DNA from: JBNGOQ01 sp050589645
Lineage (GTDB): Bacteria > Bacteroidota > Bacteroidia > Flavobacteriales > Flavobacteriaceae
Assembly (NCBI RefSeq): GCF_050589645.1
Contig: NZ_JBNGOQ010000001.1
Location: 186,001 to 250,000 of the forward strand
Direction of reading: 5' to 3'
Length of the DNA: 64,000 bases
The number at the start of each line of letters is the position of its first letter. The first letter of the stretch is position 1. The position numbers and the translations under genes were made by a program. The notes under the pieces were generated by a model. The model was given only the letters and a program-made list of their open reading frames with translations. It had not been told where the DNA came from and made no database searches. This document shows, piece by piece, positions 26,639-34,206 of this stretch.

Positions 26639-26870
26639 AACTACAGGGTTAAGTTAGTCAAAATTAGAGTATAGGGGGGAATGCATTCAAAAAAAATGTG
26701 CCAATGGGGCCGTTTGGCGTGTGGTTGGCAAAAAATGCTGTAGGACAGGCAGCATGGAAATTTTTGGGTGGGGGCCCTAAGCTTTGGCAGTTTAAGTGAT
26801 AAGGTGCTGAAAATTATATAACACATTGACAATCAAACATATACATATTGTGCTGCATCCCACATATTTT

Positions 26871-26904
26871 TGCCGTTTATACAGCATTTATTACCATTTA
26901 TACA
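26871..26904 (+). promoter_or_regulatory. Predicted LytTR-binding direct repeat
   Basis: TGCCGTTTATACA (26871-26883) and TACCATTTATACA (26892-26904) are direct repeats offset by exactly 21 nt, two helical turns. This is the geometry of LytTR sites such as those of AgrA and AlgR, whose half-sites also contain ACxGTT-like cores. The second repeat ends 30 nt before a -7 like TACTTTAG, the usual activator position. Binding by the adjacent regulator is inferred. Confidence 0.6.
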
Positions 26905-26934
26905 TCTGTGCAATTTCAAAGGCCCTGATCATCC

Positions 26935-26942
26935 TACTTTAG
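26935..26942 (+). promoter_or_regulatory. Possible -7 element for the small peptide operon
   Basis: TACTTTAG differs from TAnnTTTG at one fixed position. It lacks a good -33 TTTG, which fits a promoter that needs an activator bound at the direct repeat just upstream. Confidence 0.4.
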
Positions 26943-26998
26943 TAAGACCTAAAATGACCAATTATAATAAGCTGTACGCGTATTGCTGATTATGATTT

Positions 26999-27023
26999 AA
27001 ATTCCCTACAATCGGGATTTTTT
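26999..27023 (+). terminator. Attenuator-like hairpin before the small peptide gene
   Basis: AAAT-t-CCC pairs with GGG-ATTT (7 bp with one bulged T, 7-nt loop) and runs into six T residues. It lies between the predicted promoter and the peptide start codon. It could terminate part of the transcripts; the stem is weak. Confidence 0.3.
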
Positions 27024-27045
27024 GAAGAACGCTAAAACCGATGCC

Positions 27046-27225
27046 ATGAAAAAATGTATTTTTCTCTTTGCCCTATTGGTGATTACATTGCTTATAGCAG
27101 CGTTAACGGATGAAACGGACCGAGCTGTTTTTAGCGCAAATGATCAAATTGCCTTGGAGCAAAATGAGGGCCATGATTTGCTAGCCGGGGGAGAAACGAC
27201 GAAGGAAACCCAAATAGTGAAATAA
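27046..27225 (+). CDS. Small membrane or secreted peptide (59 aa), unknown function
   Basis: Not recognised. The product starts MKKCIFLFALLVITLLIAAL, a short positive end and one hydrophobic stretch that could be a signal peptide or anchor. It is followed by ~38 hydrophilic, acidic residues (DETDRAVF, EQNEGHDLLAGGETTKE). A TTG at 27022 would add eight residues but falls in the hairpin. The stop codon is separated by one base from the next ATG, so the two genes are translationally close. It lies downstream of the LytTR-type repeat and is probably controlled by it. Whether it is translated is not proven. Confidence 0.5.
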   Translation: MKKCIFLFALLVITLLIAALTDETDRAVFSANDQIALEQNEGHDLLAGGETTKETQIVK

Positions 27226-27226
27226 A

Positions 27227-27826
27227 ATGGTGACCGCATTGATACAAAAAGAACCGGCCCTGTTATATGGAATGACCCGAATCGCCAATATAGGTCTTTG
27301 GGTTGCCATTCTCACACTCTTTACTTCCTATACTACACATGAGGATGCTTCAGCCATGCTGGGGGACAGCCCTATAGCGGGCAATTATTCGATTAGGGCA
27401 ACCGGGGACTTTAATGTGGAACTCACCGGGGGAGTAGCCTTTGAGATTGCACAGGAAACGGCCAGCGACGGAACGCCCTTCGCTACCTTGAAGTTAAACC
27501 TAAAAGGCAATGATGGGGAATCGCACCATGACCTGGGTTTTTTGATTTCACAACAAAACCAATCGGAACCAATTACGGCCGGCACCTATAGGGTGCCAGG
27601 TAGCATAGACGGCTTTTTGAATTACTTTGATGGGGTCTTCGGATTCGCCAACGTCAAGAAATGGGGCGAATTGCCCTTTTTTGCACAAAGGGGAAAAATA
27701 AGCATTCGTTCCATAGAAGCTGATTATTTGCAGGGTTCCATGGAAATAAGGTTGCAGAACGCAAACGGTAAAACGATCAACCTGACCGGAAATTTTACTG
27801 CGATACGACAAAATGAAAAAAAATAA
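27227..27826 (+). CDS. Exported or membrane-anchored protein, unknown function
   Basis: Not recognised. 199 residues from the first ATG; an alternative ATG at 27272 would start right at the hydrophobic segment (IANIGLWVAILTLFTSY). The rest is a beta-rich domain (GNYSIRATGDFNVELTGGVAF, ATLKLNLKGNDG, GTYRVPGSIDGF, GSMEIRLQNANGKTINLTGNF) resembling small barrel domains seen in Bacteroidota envelope proteins. No lipobox. Together with the preceding 59-aa peptide it forms a likely LytTR-regulated pair. A strong terminator lies only ~300 nt past the stop. Confidence 0.65.
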   Translation: MVTALIQKEPALLYGMTRIANIGLWVAILTLFTSYTTHEDASAMLGDSPIAGNYSIRATGDFNVELTGGVAFEIAQETASDGTPFATLKLNLKGNDGESHHDLGFLISQQNQSEPITAGTYRVPGSIDGFLNYFDGVFGFANVKKWGELPFFAQRGKISIRSIEADYLQGSMEIRLQNANGKTINLTGNFTAIRQNEKK

Positions 27827-27889
27827 AGAGCTATTGCCATTGACTATATTATGAAACTGCCAGACTATTACGTACGGCCTTGGGAACGG

Positions 27890-27910
27890 CATGTTGTACA
27901 TCACAACATG
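27890..27910. repeat. Inverted repeat CATGTTGT-N5-ACAACATG
   Basis: Two perfect 8-bp arms with a 5-nt spacer, 64 nt past the preceding stop codon. No T run follows on either strand, so it is more likely a protein-binding site or RNA stem than a terminator. Confidence 0.5.
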
Positions 27911-28127
27911 TCCTTGTGTGTGATAACTATCCCAACTGATGGAATTACAAGAAATTGGACAGCCTTACCAACTTGTTTGTTAGGGAAATTTGCTCGGTTA
28001 TTAGGTTTCGGGGGAACTACCTAAATCAGCAAGTTCAATTTTAGTGATTATAAATTTTGATTCATCGGATGGGCCGTACAGTTTGGTAGTACATTTCTGA
28101 AGTAGGCGTAAGTGCCAAAGCATTAAG

Positions 28128-28170
28128 ACCAAAGAGTATCATTTATTATACTTTTTGGTTTATTTTTTTC
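28128..28170 (+). terminator. Strong rho-independent terminator with no gene directly before it
   Basis: ACCAAAGAGTAT (28128-28139) pairs with ATACTTTTTGGT (28148-28159) over 12 bp, including one G-T pair, with an 8-nt loop; TTATTTTTTT follows. It ends a plus-strand transcript, either a ~300-nt 3' UTR of the upstream gene or a separate small RNA. Confidence 0.7.
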
Positions 28171-28295
28171 TGTTCATCCCAGGGGCAGAATTAATACAAA
28201 ATGCAATCCTCGGACAACCACAATAAACATCACTTGCGAACCTAGATTTCAACATCTTGTGTTAAAAACTTTGTGACTTAAAACGTAAAACAGGC

Positions 28296-28326
28296 TTTAG
28301 AAATCGAACACATTTTCCAATCTTTG
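28296..28326 (+). promoter_or_regulatory. Candidate nrdB promoter
   Basis: TTTA (28296-28299), 19 nt, AATCTTTG (28319-28326) gives a near-consensus -33/-7 pair with one mismatch in each element. The implied leader is about 60 nt. Upstream, TTGTG occurs twice about 14 nt apart (28256-28276), a possible regulator site. Confidence 0.4.
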
Positions 28327-28395
28327 TTAGTCCCTACCGCAAGGTAAGTTTCAACCTAAATAAGCACACAAGAACACTAAAACCATAAAAGAACC

Positions 28396-29382
28396 ATGTC
28401 AACAGCCGTAGAGCCCATCCTAGCAGAAAATGAAGATAGATTTGTAATATTCCCCATTCAGCACCACGATTTATGGGAATGGTACAAAAAATGCGAGGCT
28501 TGCTTTTGGACTGCCGAAGAAATAGATCTTCAACAGGATTTGGTGGATTGGAGCGATAAGCTCAATACGGATGAACGCTATTTCATAAAACATATCCTTG
28601 CTTTTTTTGCCGCTTCGGATGGTATCGTCAATGAAAATTTAGCCGAGAACTTTGTAAACGAAGTGCAATACTCCGAAGCTAAATTTTTCTATGGCTTCCA
28701 AATCATGATGGAGAATATCCACTCGGAAACCTATTCCCTTTTGATCGACACCTATGTAAAGGATGAAAAGGAAAAAAACATTCTTTTCAAGGCCATTGAA
28801 AATTTCCCCGCCATCAAGAAAAAGGCAGATTGGGCCCTAAAATGGATCGATTCTCCAAGTTTTGCGGAACGCTTGATCGCTTTTGCAGCAGTAGAAGGCA
28901 TTTTCTTTTCCGGAGCCTTTTGTTCCATTTTTTGGTTAAAAAAGAGAGGGTTGATGCCCGGCCTCACGTTTTCCAATGAATTGATTTCAAGGGATGAGGG
29001 GATGCACTGTGATTATGCGGTACACCTACATACCCATCATTTGGTGAATCAGGTGCCCAAAGAGCGTATAACAGACATTCTGGTGGATGCCCTGAACATA
29101 GAAAGGGAATTTATAACCGAGTCACTTCCGGTAAGCCTTATCGGAATGAATGCCAAACTTATGACCCAGTATTTGGAATTTGTGACAGACAGGTTGTTGG
29201 TGGAATTGGGCTGTGCTAAGGTCTACAACTCCACAAATCCTTTTGACTTTATGGATATGATTTCCCTGCAAGGGAAGACCAATTTCTTCGAGAAAAGGGT
29301 TTCCGAATATCAAAAGGCAGGTGTGCTCAACAAAGAAAAAGACACAGACGCCCAGAAAATCAGCTTCGACGCGGATTTTTAA
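28396..29382 (+). CDS. nrdB: Class I ribonucleotide reductase, beta subunit
   Basis: 328-residue ferritin-like radical-generating subunit. Carboxylate and His ligands of the di-metal site are visible in EIDLQQD, MMENIHSETYSLLI and EGMHCDYAVHLHTHH. The radical tyrosine is present in HSETY (about residue 112), so this is a Tyr-radical class Ia-type enzyme, not a Phe-bearing class Ic. The C-terminal FDADF tail is the peptide that docks to NrdA. A terminator follows the gene, so nrdA may be partly separately expressed, although it starts only 127 nt downstream. Confidence 0.96.
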   Translation: MSTAVEPILAENEDRFVIFPIQHHDLWEWYKKCEACFWTAEEIDLQQDLVDWSDKLNTDERYFIKHILAFFAASDGIVNENLAENFVNEVQYSEAKFFYGFQIMMENIHSETYSLLIDTYVKDEKEKNILFKAIENFPAIKKKADWALKWIDSPSFAERLIAFAAVEGIFFSGAFCSIFWLKKRGLMPGLTFSNELISRDEGMHCDYAVHLHTHHLVNQVPKERITDILVDALNIEREFITESLPVSLIGMNAKLMTQYLEFVTDRLLVELGCAKVYNSTNPFDFMDMISLQGKTNFFEKRVSEYQKAGVLNKEKDTDAQKISFDADF

Positions 29383-29412
29383 ACCAAGGCATTTTAACGA
29401 ATTGACCCCTTC

Positions 29413-29429
29413 ACCCCTGAGGGGTTTTT
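29413..29429 (+). terminator. Short terminator between nrdB and nrdA
   Basis: ACCCC/GGGGT arms (5 bp) with a TGA loop, followed by TTTT. It is 31 nt past the nrdB stop. The stem is short, so partial readthrough into nrdA is likely. Confidence 0.55.
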
Positions 29430-29509
29430 ACGACCATAATACAAAGTGTTAATTTTTTAACATTCTGATTTGAAGGAACCCGACGTATCACCAAAACAAT
29501 TGTAGCAAC

Positions 29510-31999
29510 ATGTATGTAGTAAAAAGAGATGGAAGAAAAGAGCTGGTAATGTTCGATAAGATTACCGCCAGAGTACGAAAATTATGTTATGGACTCAATG
29601 GGCTGGTAGACCCCTTAAAGGTCACCATGCGGGTTATTGAGGGATTGTACGACGGGGTTACGACCTCCGAACTGGACAACCTTGCCGCGGAGATAGCTGC
29701 TACCATGACCACCACCCATCCCGATTACGCAAAATTGGCCGCCCGTATTTCTGTCTCCAATCTACATAAGAACACAAAAAAGTCCTTCTCGGAAACTATG
29801 AAGGACCTGTACAAGTACGTAAATCCCAGAACGGGCAAAAAGGCACCTTTACTATCGGATGAGGTCTACAAGGTGATTTCCGAGAACGCGGAAACGCTCG
29901 ATTCCACCATTATCTACAACCGCGATTTTGGCTACGATTATTTCGGTTTTAAAACTTTGGAGCGCTCGTATTTGTTAAAACTGAACGGGCAGATTGCGGA
30001 GCGCCCCCAACATATGTTGATGCGGGTTTCCGTGGGCATTCATTTGGACGACCTGGACGCGGTCATTGAGACCTATGAACTCATGTCCAAAAAGTATTTT
30101 ACCCACGCCACACCCACCCTCTTTAACTCGGGCACCCCAAAACCGCAAATGTCCTCCTGCTTTTTATTGGCCATGAAGGACGATAGCATAGACGGCATTT
30201 ACGACACCTTGAAGCAGACAGCTAAAATCTCACAGTCTGCTGGCGGTATAGGACTTTCTATCCATAATATTAGGGCCACTGGTTCCTACATTGCGGGTAC
30301 CAACGGAACCTCTAACGGCATTGTACCCATGTTACAGGTTTTTAATGATACGGCCCGATACGTGGACCAGGGTGGTGGCAAACGTAAGGGAAGCTTTGCA
30401 ATTTACGTGGAACCCTGGCATGCAGATATTTTTGAATTTTTGGATCTGAAAAAGAACCACGGGAAGGAAGAAATGCGCGCACGGGACTTGTTCTATGCCA
30501 TGTGGATTCCGGATCTTTTTATGAAAAGGGTAGAGGCCGATGGCGAATGGACCCTGATGTGCCCCAACGAGTGCCCAGGGCTGTTCACCAACCACAGTGA
30601 GGCGTTCGAGGAGCTTTACCTTAAGTACGAGGCAGAGGGCAAAGGCCGCAAAACGGTAAGGGCCCGCGAACTTTGGGAAAAGATTTTGGAATCCCAGATA
30701 GAGACGGGTACCCCCTATATGTTGTACAAGGATGCAGCCAACCGCAAGAGCAATCAAAAAAACCTGGGAACCATACGATCCTCCAATCTATGCACGGAAA
30801 TATTGGAATATACCTCTCCTGACGAGGTTGCCGTTTGTAATTTGGCTTCCATTGCCCTGCCCATGTTCGTAAAGAACGGGGCATTTGATCACAAAGAACT
30901 TTTTAAGGTTACCAAGCGGGTCACAAAGAACCTGAATCGGGTCATTGATCGAAACTACTACCCGGTAAAGGAGGCCGAAAACTCCAATATGAGACACAGA
31001 CCCATAGGTTTGGGGGTACAGGGCTTGGCAGATGCCTTCATCATGTTGCGCTTGCCCTTTACCAGTGATGAGGCGAAAAGCTTGAACCAAGAGATTTTTG
31101 AGACCCTTTATTTTGCTGCGGTCACCGCTTCCATGGAAGCGGCCAAAGAGGAAGGCGTGTACTCTTCTTACGAAGGTTCTCCCATTTCACAAGGGGAATT
31201 TCAGCACAACCTTTGGGGCATAAAGGACGAGGAGCTTTCCGGACGTTGGGATTGGGACAAATTGCGAAAAAATGTAAAAAAACACGGGGTGCGAAACTCC
31301 CTTTTGGTAGCACCCATGCCTACCGCTTCCACCTCGCAGATATTGGGCAATAATGAATGCTTTGAACCGTATACGTCCAATATCTATACGCGAAGGGTGC
31401 TTTCGGGAGAATTTATTGTTGTGAACAAACATCTTTTGGAAGATTTGGTACGCCTTGGTTTGTGGAACGAGAACCTAAAACAGGAATTGATGCGTGCCAA
31501 TGGCTCCATACAGCACCTAGATGGTATCCCACAGGATATCAAGGAGCTGTACAGGACCGTTTGGGAACTGAGCATGAAGGATATCATTGACATGAGCAGA
31601 CAGCGCGGGTACTTTATAGATCAAAGCCAGTCCCTGAACCTGTTCATGGAAAACGCCAATTATGGAAAATTGACCTCCATGCATTTTTACGCATGGAAGA
31701 GCGGGTTAAAAACCGGGATGTACTATCTGCGCACCAAGGCGGCGGTAGATGCCATTAAATTTACCTTGGACAATACCAAGAAAAAGGAAGTTCCCATCAG
31801 TGTAGCTGCAGAGGCCGAGGTTGGTGCAGCCATACCACCAGCGACTGAGGCTGCAGTAGCCATGCCGGTGCAGACCACCCCAATAGCGCAACAGCAGGAA
31901 ACGGACATACAGCCCATGACCCCTGAGGAGATGAAAGAAATGATCGCCAGGGCAAAGGAAGGTCAGGCAGATGATGATTGTTTGATGTGTGGATCTTAG
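29510..31999 (+). CDS. nrdA: Class I ribonucleotide reductase, alpha subunit
   Basis: 829-residue catalytic subunit that reduces ribonucleoside diphosphates. An ATP-cone (about 1-90, starting YVVKRDGRKELVMFDKI) implies allosteric dATP control. Active-site cysteines appear in MSSCFLLAM (about 215) and SNLCTEILEYTSPDE (Cys-x-Glu pair, about 428). The radical-relay tyrosines are not assignable with certainty by eye. The C-terminal redox pair is in DDDCLMCGS. Before it is an Ala/Pro/Thr/Gln-rich linker of ~50 residues (about 760-810) tethering the swinging tail. A very strong terminator follows 29 nt after the stop. Confidence 0.96.
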   Translation: MYVVKRDGRKELVMFDKITARVRKLCYGLNGLVDPLKVTMRVIEGLYDGVTTSELDNLAAEIAATMTTTHPDYAKLAARISVSNLHKNTKKSFSETMKDLYKYVNPRTGKKAPLLSDEVYKVISENAETLDSTIIYNRDFGYDYFGFKTLERSYLLKLNGQIAERPQHMLMRVSVGIHLDDLDAVIETYELMSKKYFTHATPTLFNSGTPKPQMSSCFLLAMKDDSIDGIYDTLKQTAKISQSAGGIGLSIHNIRATGSYIAGTNGTSNGIVPMLQVFNDTARYVDQGGGKRKGSFAIYVEPWHADIFEFLDLKKNHGKEEMRARDLFYAMWIPDLFMKRVEADGEWTLMCPNECPGLFTNHSEAFEELYLKYEAEGKGRKTVRARELWEKILESQIETGTPYMLYKDAANRKSNQKNLGTIRSSNLCTEILEYTSPDEVAVCNLASIALPMFVKNGAFDHKELFKVTKRVTKNLNRVIDRNYYPVKEAENSNMRHRPIGLGVQGLADAFIMLRLPFTSDEAKSLNQEIFETLYFAAVTASMEAAKEEGVYSSYEGSPISQGEFQHNLWGIKDEELSGRWDWDKLRKNVKKHGVRNSLLVAPMPTASTSQILGNNECFEPYTSNIYTRRVLSGEFIVVNKHLLEDLVRLGLWNENLKQELMRANGSIQHLDGIPQDIKELYRTVWELSMKDIIDMSRQRGYFIDQSQSLNLFMENANYGKLTSMHFYAWKSGLKTGMYYLRTKAAVDAIKFTLDNTKKKEVPISVAAEAEVGAAIPPATEAAVAMPVQTTPIAQQQETDIQPMTPEEMKEMIARAKEGQADDDCLMCGS

Positions 32000-32028
32000 T
32001 TAATTTCAATATAATAGTGTTTATTAAG

Positions 32029-32057
32029 AAAACCCCGGTGCCAAGCACCGGGGTTTT
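32029..32057 (+). terminator. nrdA terminator
   Basis: A perfect 13-bp stem, AAAACCCCGGTGC with GCACCGGGGTTTT, and a CAA loop, running into TTTT. It can act in both directions because both arms carry A/T tails, so it may also end minus-strand transcripts from the right. Confidence 0.9.
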
Positions 32058-32237
32058 CGCTTCTTTCTTTATTGGGCAGCTACCCATTAGCACTGTACCG
32101 GTAACAAGGCGTATTGCGCGTACTATGCCTTATGAAGGAAATGGTGTTGGGGAGCAGGGTTGCTGTGGAAAAAGCACAAACCAAGTGGCCCTAACTGCTC
32201 ATTGGGGAAAATTTGGGGATGGTAAGTGGGGAGGAAC

Positions 32238-32324
32238 CTATTTTTTTAAATAGATTCTCGCAACCCCATACGAAAACAGTAATAACGTACTGTAAATCAC
32301 CAAAAAGATGACATAATTGTCCAT
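32238..32324 (-). CDS. Candidate 28-residue single-span membrane peptide
   Basis: An ATG-to-TAG ORF encodes a peptide that starts MDNYVIFLVIYSTLLLFSYG and ends VARIYLKK. It is one hydrophobic helix with an acidic N-terminus and a basic C-terminus, the layout of small accessory subunits such as KdpF or CydX. No homologue can be named, and no partner gene is adjacent. No strong ribosome site is visible, which is usual in this phylum. Existence as a gene is uncertain. Confidence 0.35.
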   Translation of the reverse strand: MDNYVIFLVIYSTLLLFSYGVARIYLKK

Positions 32325-32618
32325 GTGTGTGTTCTCTATAGTTTAGGGCTATATTATATTTACGTTAACAATAGACGAAATAGATTTCTAAAAATGTTAA
32401 AATCGTAAAGAATTATCGCTTATTTTCTGAAATAAGCAAAATACCCTAAGTGTATTTACAAATAGAAAGGCCAAATAGACCATTATAGTATAAGTGCGGC
32501 CTTCTTTATAATAGGACGGAAGACCCTATGGAAACCTTTCTAAAAGGAACGTTAAAAAAGAAAAAAATACTGGAAATCAGGGTTTTGATAACTAAGGGAT
32601 TACTATGGTCGCCGGAAA

Positions 32619-33581
32619 TCAAAGAAAATCGTCCACTTTTTTATAGGCATCGATAACGGCTTGCTCCCCCGCTTTGTCCGGTTTGGAATTGCCGTGTTCC
32701 ATACCCAAAATACCTTGGAACCCTTTGGCGTGGATAAATTTAAAAAGGTTGCGGTAGTTAATTTCCCCGGTGGTAGGTTCCTTGCGCCCGGGATTATCCC
32801 CTATTTGGATATAGGCTATTTCATCCCAGCAGCTTTCCATGTTGGGAATCAGGTTGCCCTCTTGTATCTGCTGGTGGTAAATATCGAATAGAATTTTGCA
32901 GGAAGGGGAGTCCACCGCTCTACAGATTTCATAGGCCTGTGGCGATTTGGTAAGGAAAAGTCCGGGGTGGTCCCTAAAGTTCAAGGGTTCAAGGACCATG
33001 GTGAGTCCATGAGGTTCCAAGATGGCCGAAGCCTGTTTCAATGATTCCACCACGTTGGCGGTCTGGTACCCTAGGGATTTACGGAGGTCCGTATGTCCTG
33101 GTACCACCGTCATCCATTTGGCATTTACGCGTTTGGCCACGTCCACCGCCTTTTTGATATCAAGGAGAAACTCGTTCCGCTTTTCGATATCGCCGGAAGC
33201 CAGATTGGGCTCCTTCCAATAGATTTTATGCGCAACGAAAACACCCATCTCCAGCCCTCGGGCTGTCATCGTACTGGCCATTTGCTCTTGCAGGTCCACA
33301 GGCCTATTGCGCATTTCGTTGTCCTCAAAAGCGGTAAAACCTTGATCGGCCATAAAATGTAGCTGGGCAATTGGGTCTTTGCCGGCTAGATGCTCAAACA
33401 TGCCCAGATGCGGGGCGTATTTTAAATTGAACCCCTGTTTTTTTGAAAAGGGACGCCTTCCAAAAGCAAAAGTCCCTCCCAGTGAAATGGCTCCACCGGA
33501 AAGGACCGTTTTTTGTATAAAATTCCGTCTTTTCAGAACAGTGTTGTTATAGGGACCAGGCTTTTCCGCCGGTAAGTTCAT
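32619..33581 (-). CDS. Tat-type TIM-barrel protein (hydroxypyruvate isomerase/xylose isomerase-like)
   Basis: AP-endonuclease-2-type TIM barrel (sugar phosphate isomerase/epimerase superfamily). A twin-arginine-like leader (LKRRNFIQKTVLSGGAISLGG) begins 15 residues into this version. Barrel segments with likely metal ligands are MVLEPLN (Glu), ILFDIYHQQIQ (Asp, His) and GILGMEHGNS (Glu). It resembles hydroxypyruvate isomerases. The start is unclear: ATG 33581 overlaps the preceding gene by 35 nt and pushes the Tat motif inward, whereas a CTG at 33536, just after the upstream stop, would give the usual N-terminus. Last gene of an apparent three-gene operon with the GMC oxidoreductase and its small subunit. 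Confidence 0.85.
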   Translation of the reverse strand: MNLPAEKPGPYNNTVLKRRNFIQKTVLSGGAISLGGTFAFGRRPFSKKQGFNLKYAPHLGMFEHLAGKDPIAQLHFMADQGFTAFEDNEMRNRPVDLQEQMASTMTARGLEMGVFVAHKIYWKEPNLASGDIEKRNEFLLDIKKAVDVAKRVNAKWMTVVPGHTDLRKSLGYQTANVVESLKQASAILEPHGLTMVLEPLNFRDHPGLFLTKSPQAYEICRAVDSPSCKILFDIYHQQIQEGNLIPNMESCWDEIAYIQIGDNPGRKEPTTGEINYRNLFKFIHAKGFQGILGMEHGNSKPDKAGEQAVIDAYKKVDDFL

Positions 33582-34206
33582 CAACGTCACCGCAACCGAT
33601 ATACTCGCCGGGTACGGGCAAATAGGCCAGTACTTCCTCTGCAATATATTCCGAGGTTTTATAGCCCCAAATGGTGACCCCCCTCAGGTTGTCCGCAAAG
33701 GCATATCTTGCCACCTCATCGCTGAGTTGGCCTCCTCCTTCGGCGCCTTCGCTTTCCTGCATGGCGATCATAAAGGCCTCAATGGCCTCCTTGTGTTCCT
33801 TCTCCTGTTCCTTACTTATCTTAAGCGCACCGGCCAAAACGGGTTCCAGGTCCTCTGATCCAAGATCTGCTATCGTTTCCTTTCCGGAATCTTGTAGTGC
33901 TTTGTCCGTGAATTTACCCATAGCCATTTTCATAAACCCTTGTTGCTCCGCTTCCATCACCTCATTGACAAACTTGTCTATAAAAATGTTTACCTGGACT
34001 TCAGAGGCCGATGGGGTGTCCGTTTTTGGAAGAATGATATCCACCAGATGGGTAATAATGGCACCTTCATCTTTGCTAAAAAAACTGGGTGTCCACTCGG
34101 CCACGGCCTGTTCTTTACAGCTTTGCATAATACTGATCAAGGTTGGTGTCGCCACGGCGTACCCCAACGTTAATCCCATATTTTTAAGTGCTTTTCTTCT
34201 ATCCAT
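33547..34206 (-). CDS. Gluconate 2-dehydrogenase subunit 3 family protein
   Basis: 219-residue small subunit of a membrane/periplasmic FAD-dependent sugar dehydrogenase. It begins DRRKALKNMG, a twin-arginine motif, followed by a hydrophobic stretch ending in ISIMQSC, a possible lipobox, so a Tat-exported lipoprotein is likely. The family's role is to chaperone and export the GMC catalytic subunit, which lacks its own signal. Its ATG overlaps the GMC stop codon by one base (TAATG), strong evidence for a complex with that protein. Confidence 0.9.
   Translation of the reverse strand: MDRRKALKNMGLTLGYAVATPTLISIMQSCKEQAVAEWTPSFFSKDEGAIITHLVDIILPKTDTPSASEVQVNIFIDKFVNEVMEAEQQGFMKMAMGKFTDKALQDSGKETIADLGSEDLEPVLAGALKISKEQEKEHKEAIEAFMIAMQESEGAEGGGQLSDEVARYAFADNLRGVTIWGYKTSEYIAEEVLAYLPVPGEYIGCGDVDELTGGKAWSL

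Larger units (their letters stand above)
26639..27045. other. Divergent intergenic region between the LytTR regulator and the small peptide gene
   Basis: This 407-nt gap has no credible ORF. It is more AT-rich than its flanks and contains a LytTR-type direct repeat, a -7 like element and an attenuator-like hairpin, described separately. The part nearest the regulator (26640-26800) shows no recognised element. Confidence 0.6.
27827..28395. other. Long intergenic region upstream of nrdB
   Basis: 569 nt without a convincing ORF. It holds an inverted repeat at 27890-27910, a strong plus-strand terminator at 28128-28170 and the likely nrdB promoter. The stretch 27911-28127 shows no recognised element but would be transcribed if readthrough from the upstream gene reaches the terminator, or could encode a small RNA. 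Confidence 0.55.
32000..32618. other. Intergenic region between nrdA and the keto-sugar block
   Basis: 619 nt. It contains the nrdA terminator, a 28-codon minus-strand ORF (32238-32324), an inverted repeat GCTTATTT/AAATAAGC with a 4-nt loop (32418-32437), and an AAGGCC/GGCCTT pair with a long loop near 32468-32506. No other gene is supported. The AT-rich part 32325-32600 has no recognised promoter. Confidence 0.55.

Noticed and set aside
27940..27984. 14-codon plus-strand open frame (MELQEIGQPYQLVC)
   Set aside because: Too short to separate from chance, no promoter or ribosome site, no conserved neighbour.
31978..32253. 91-codon plus-strand open frame
   Set aside because: It overlaps the 3' end of nrdA and runs through the strong nrdA terminator hairpin, so it would not be fully transcribed.
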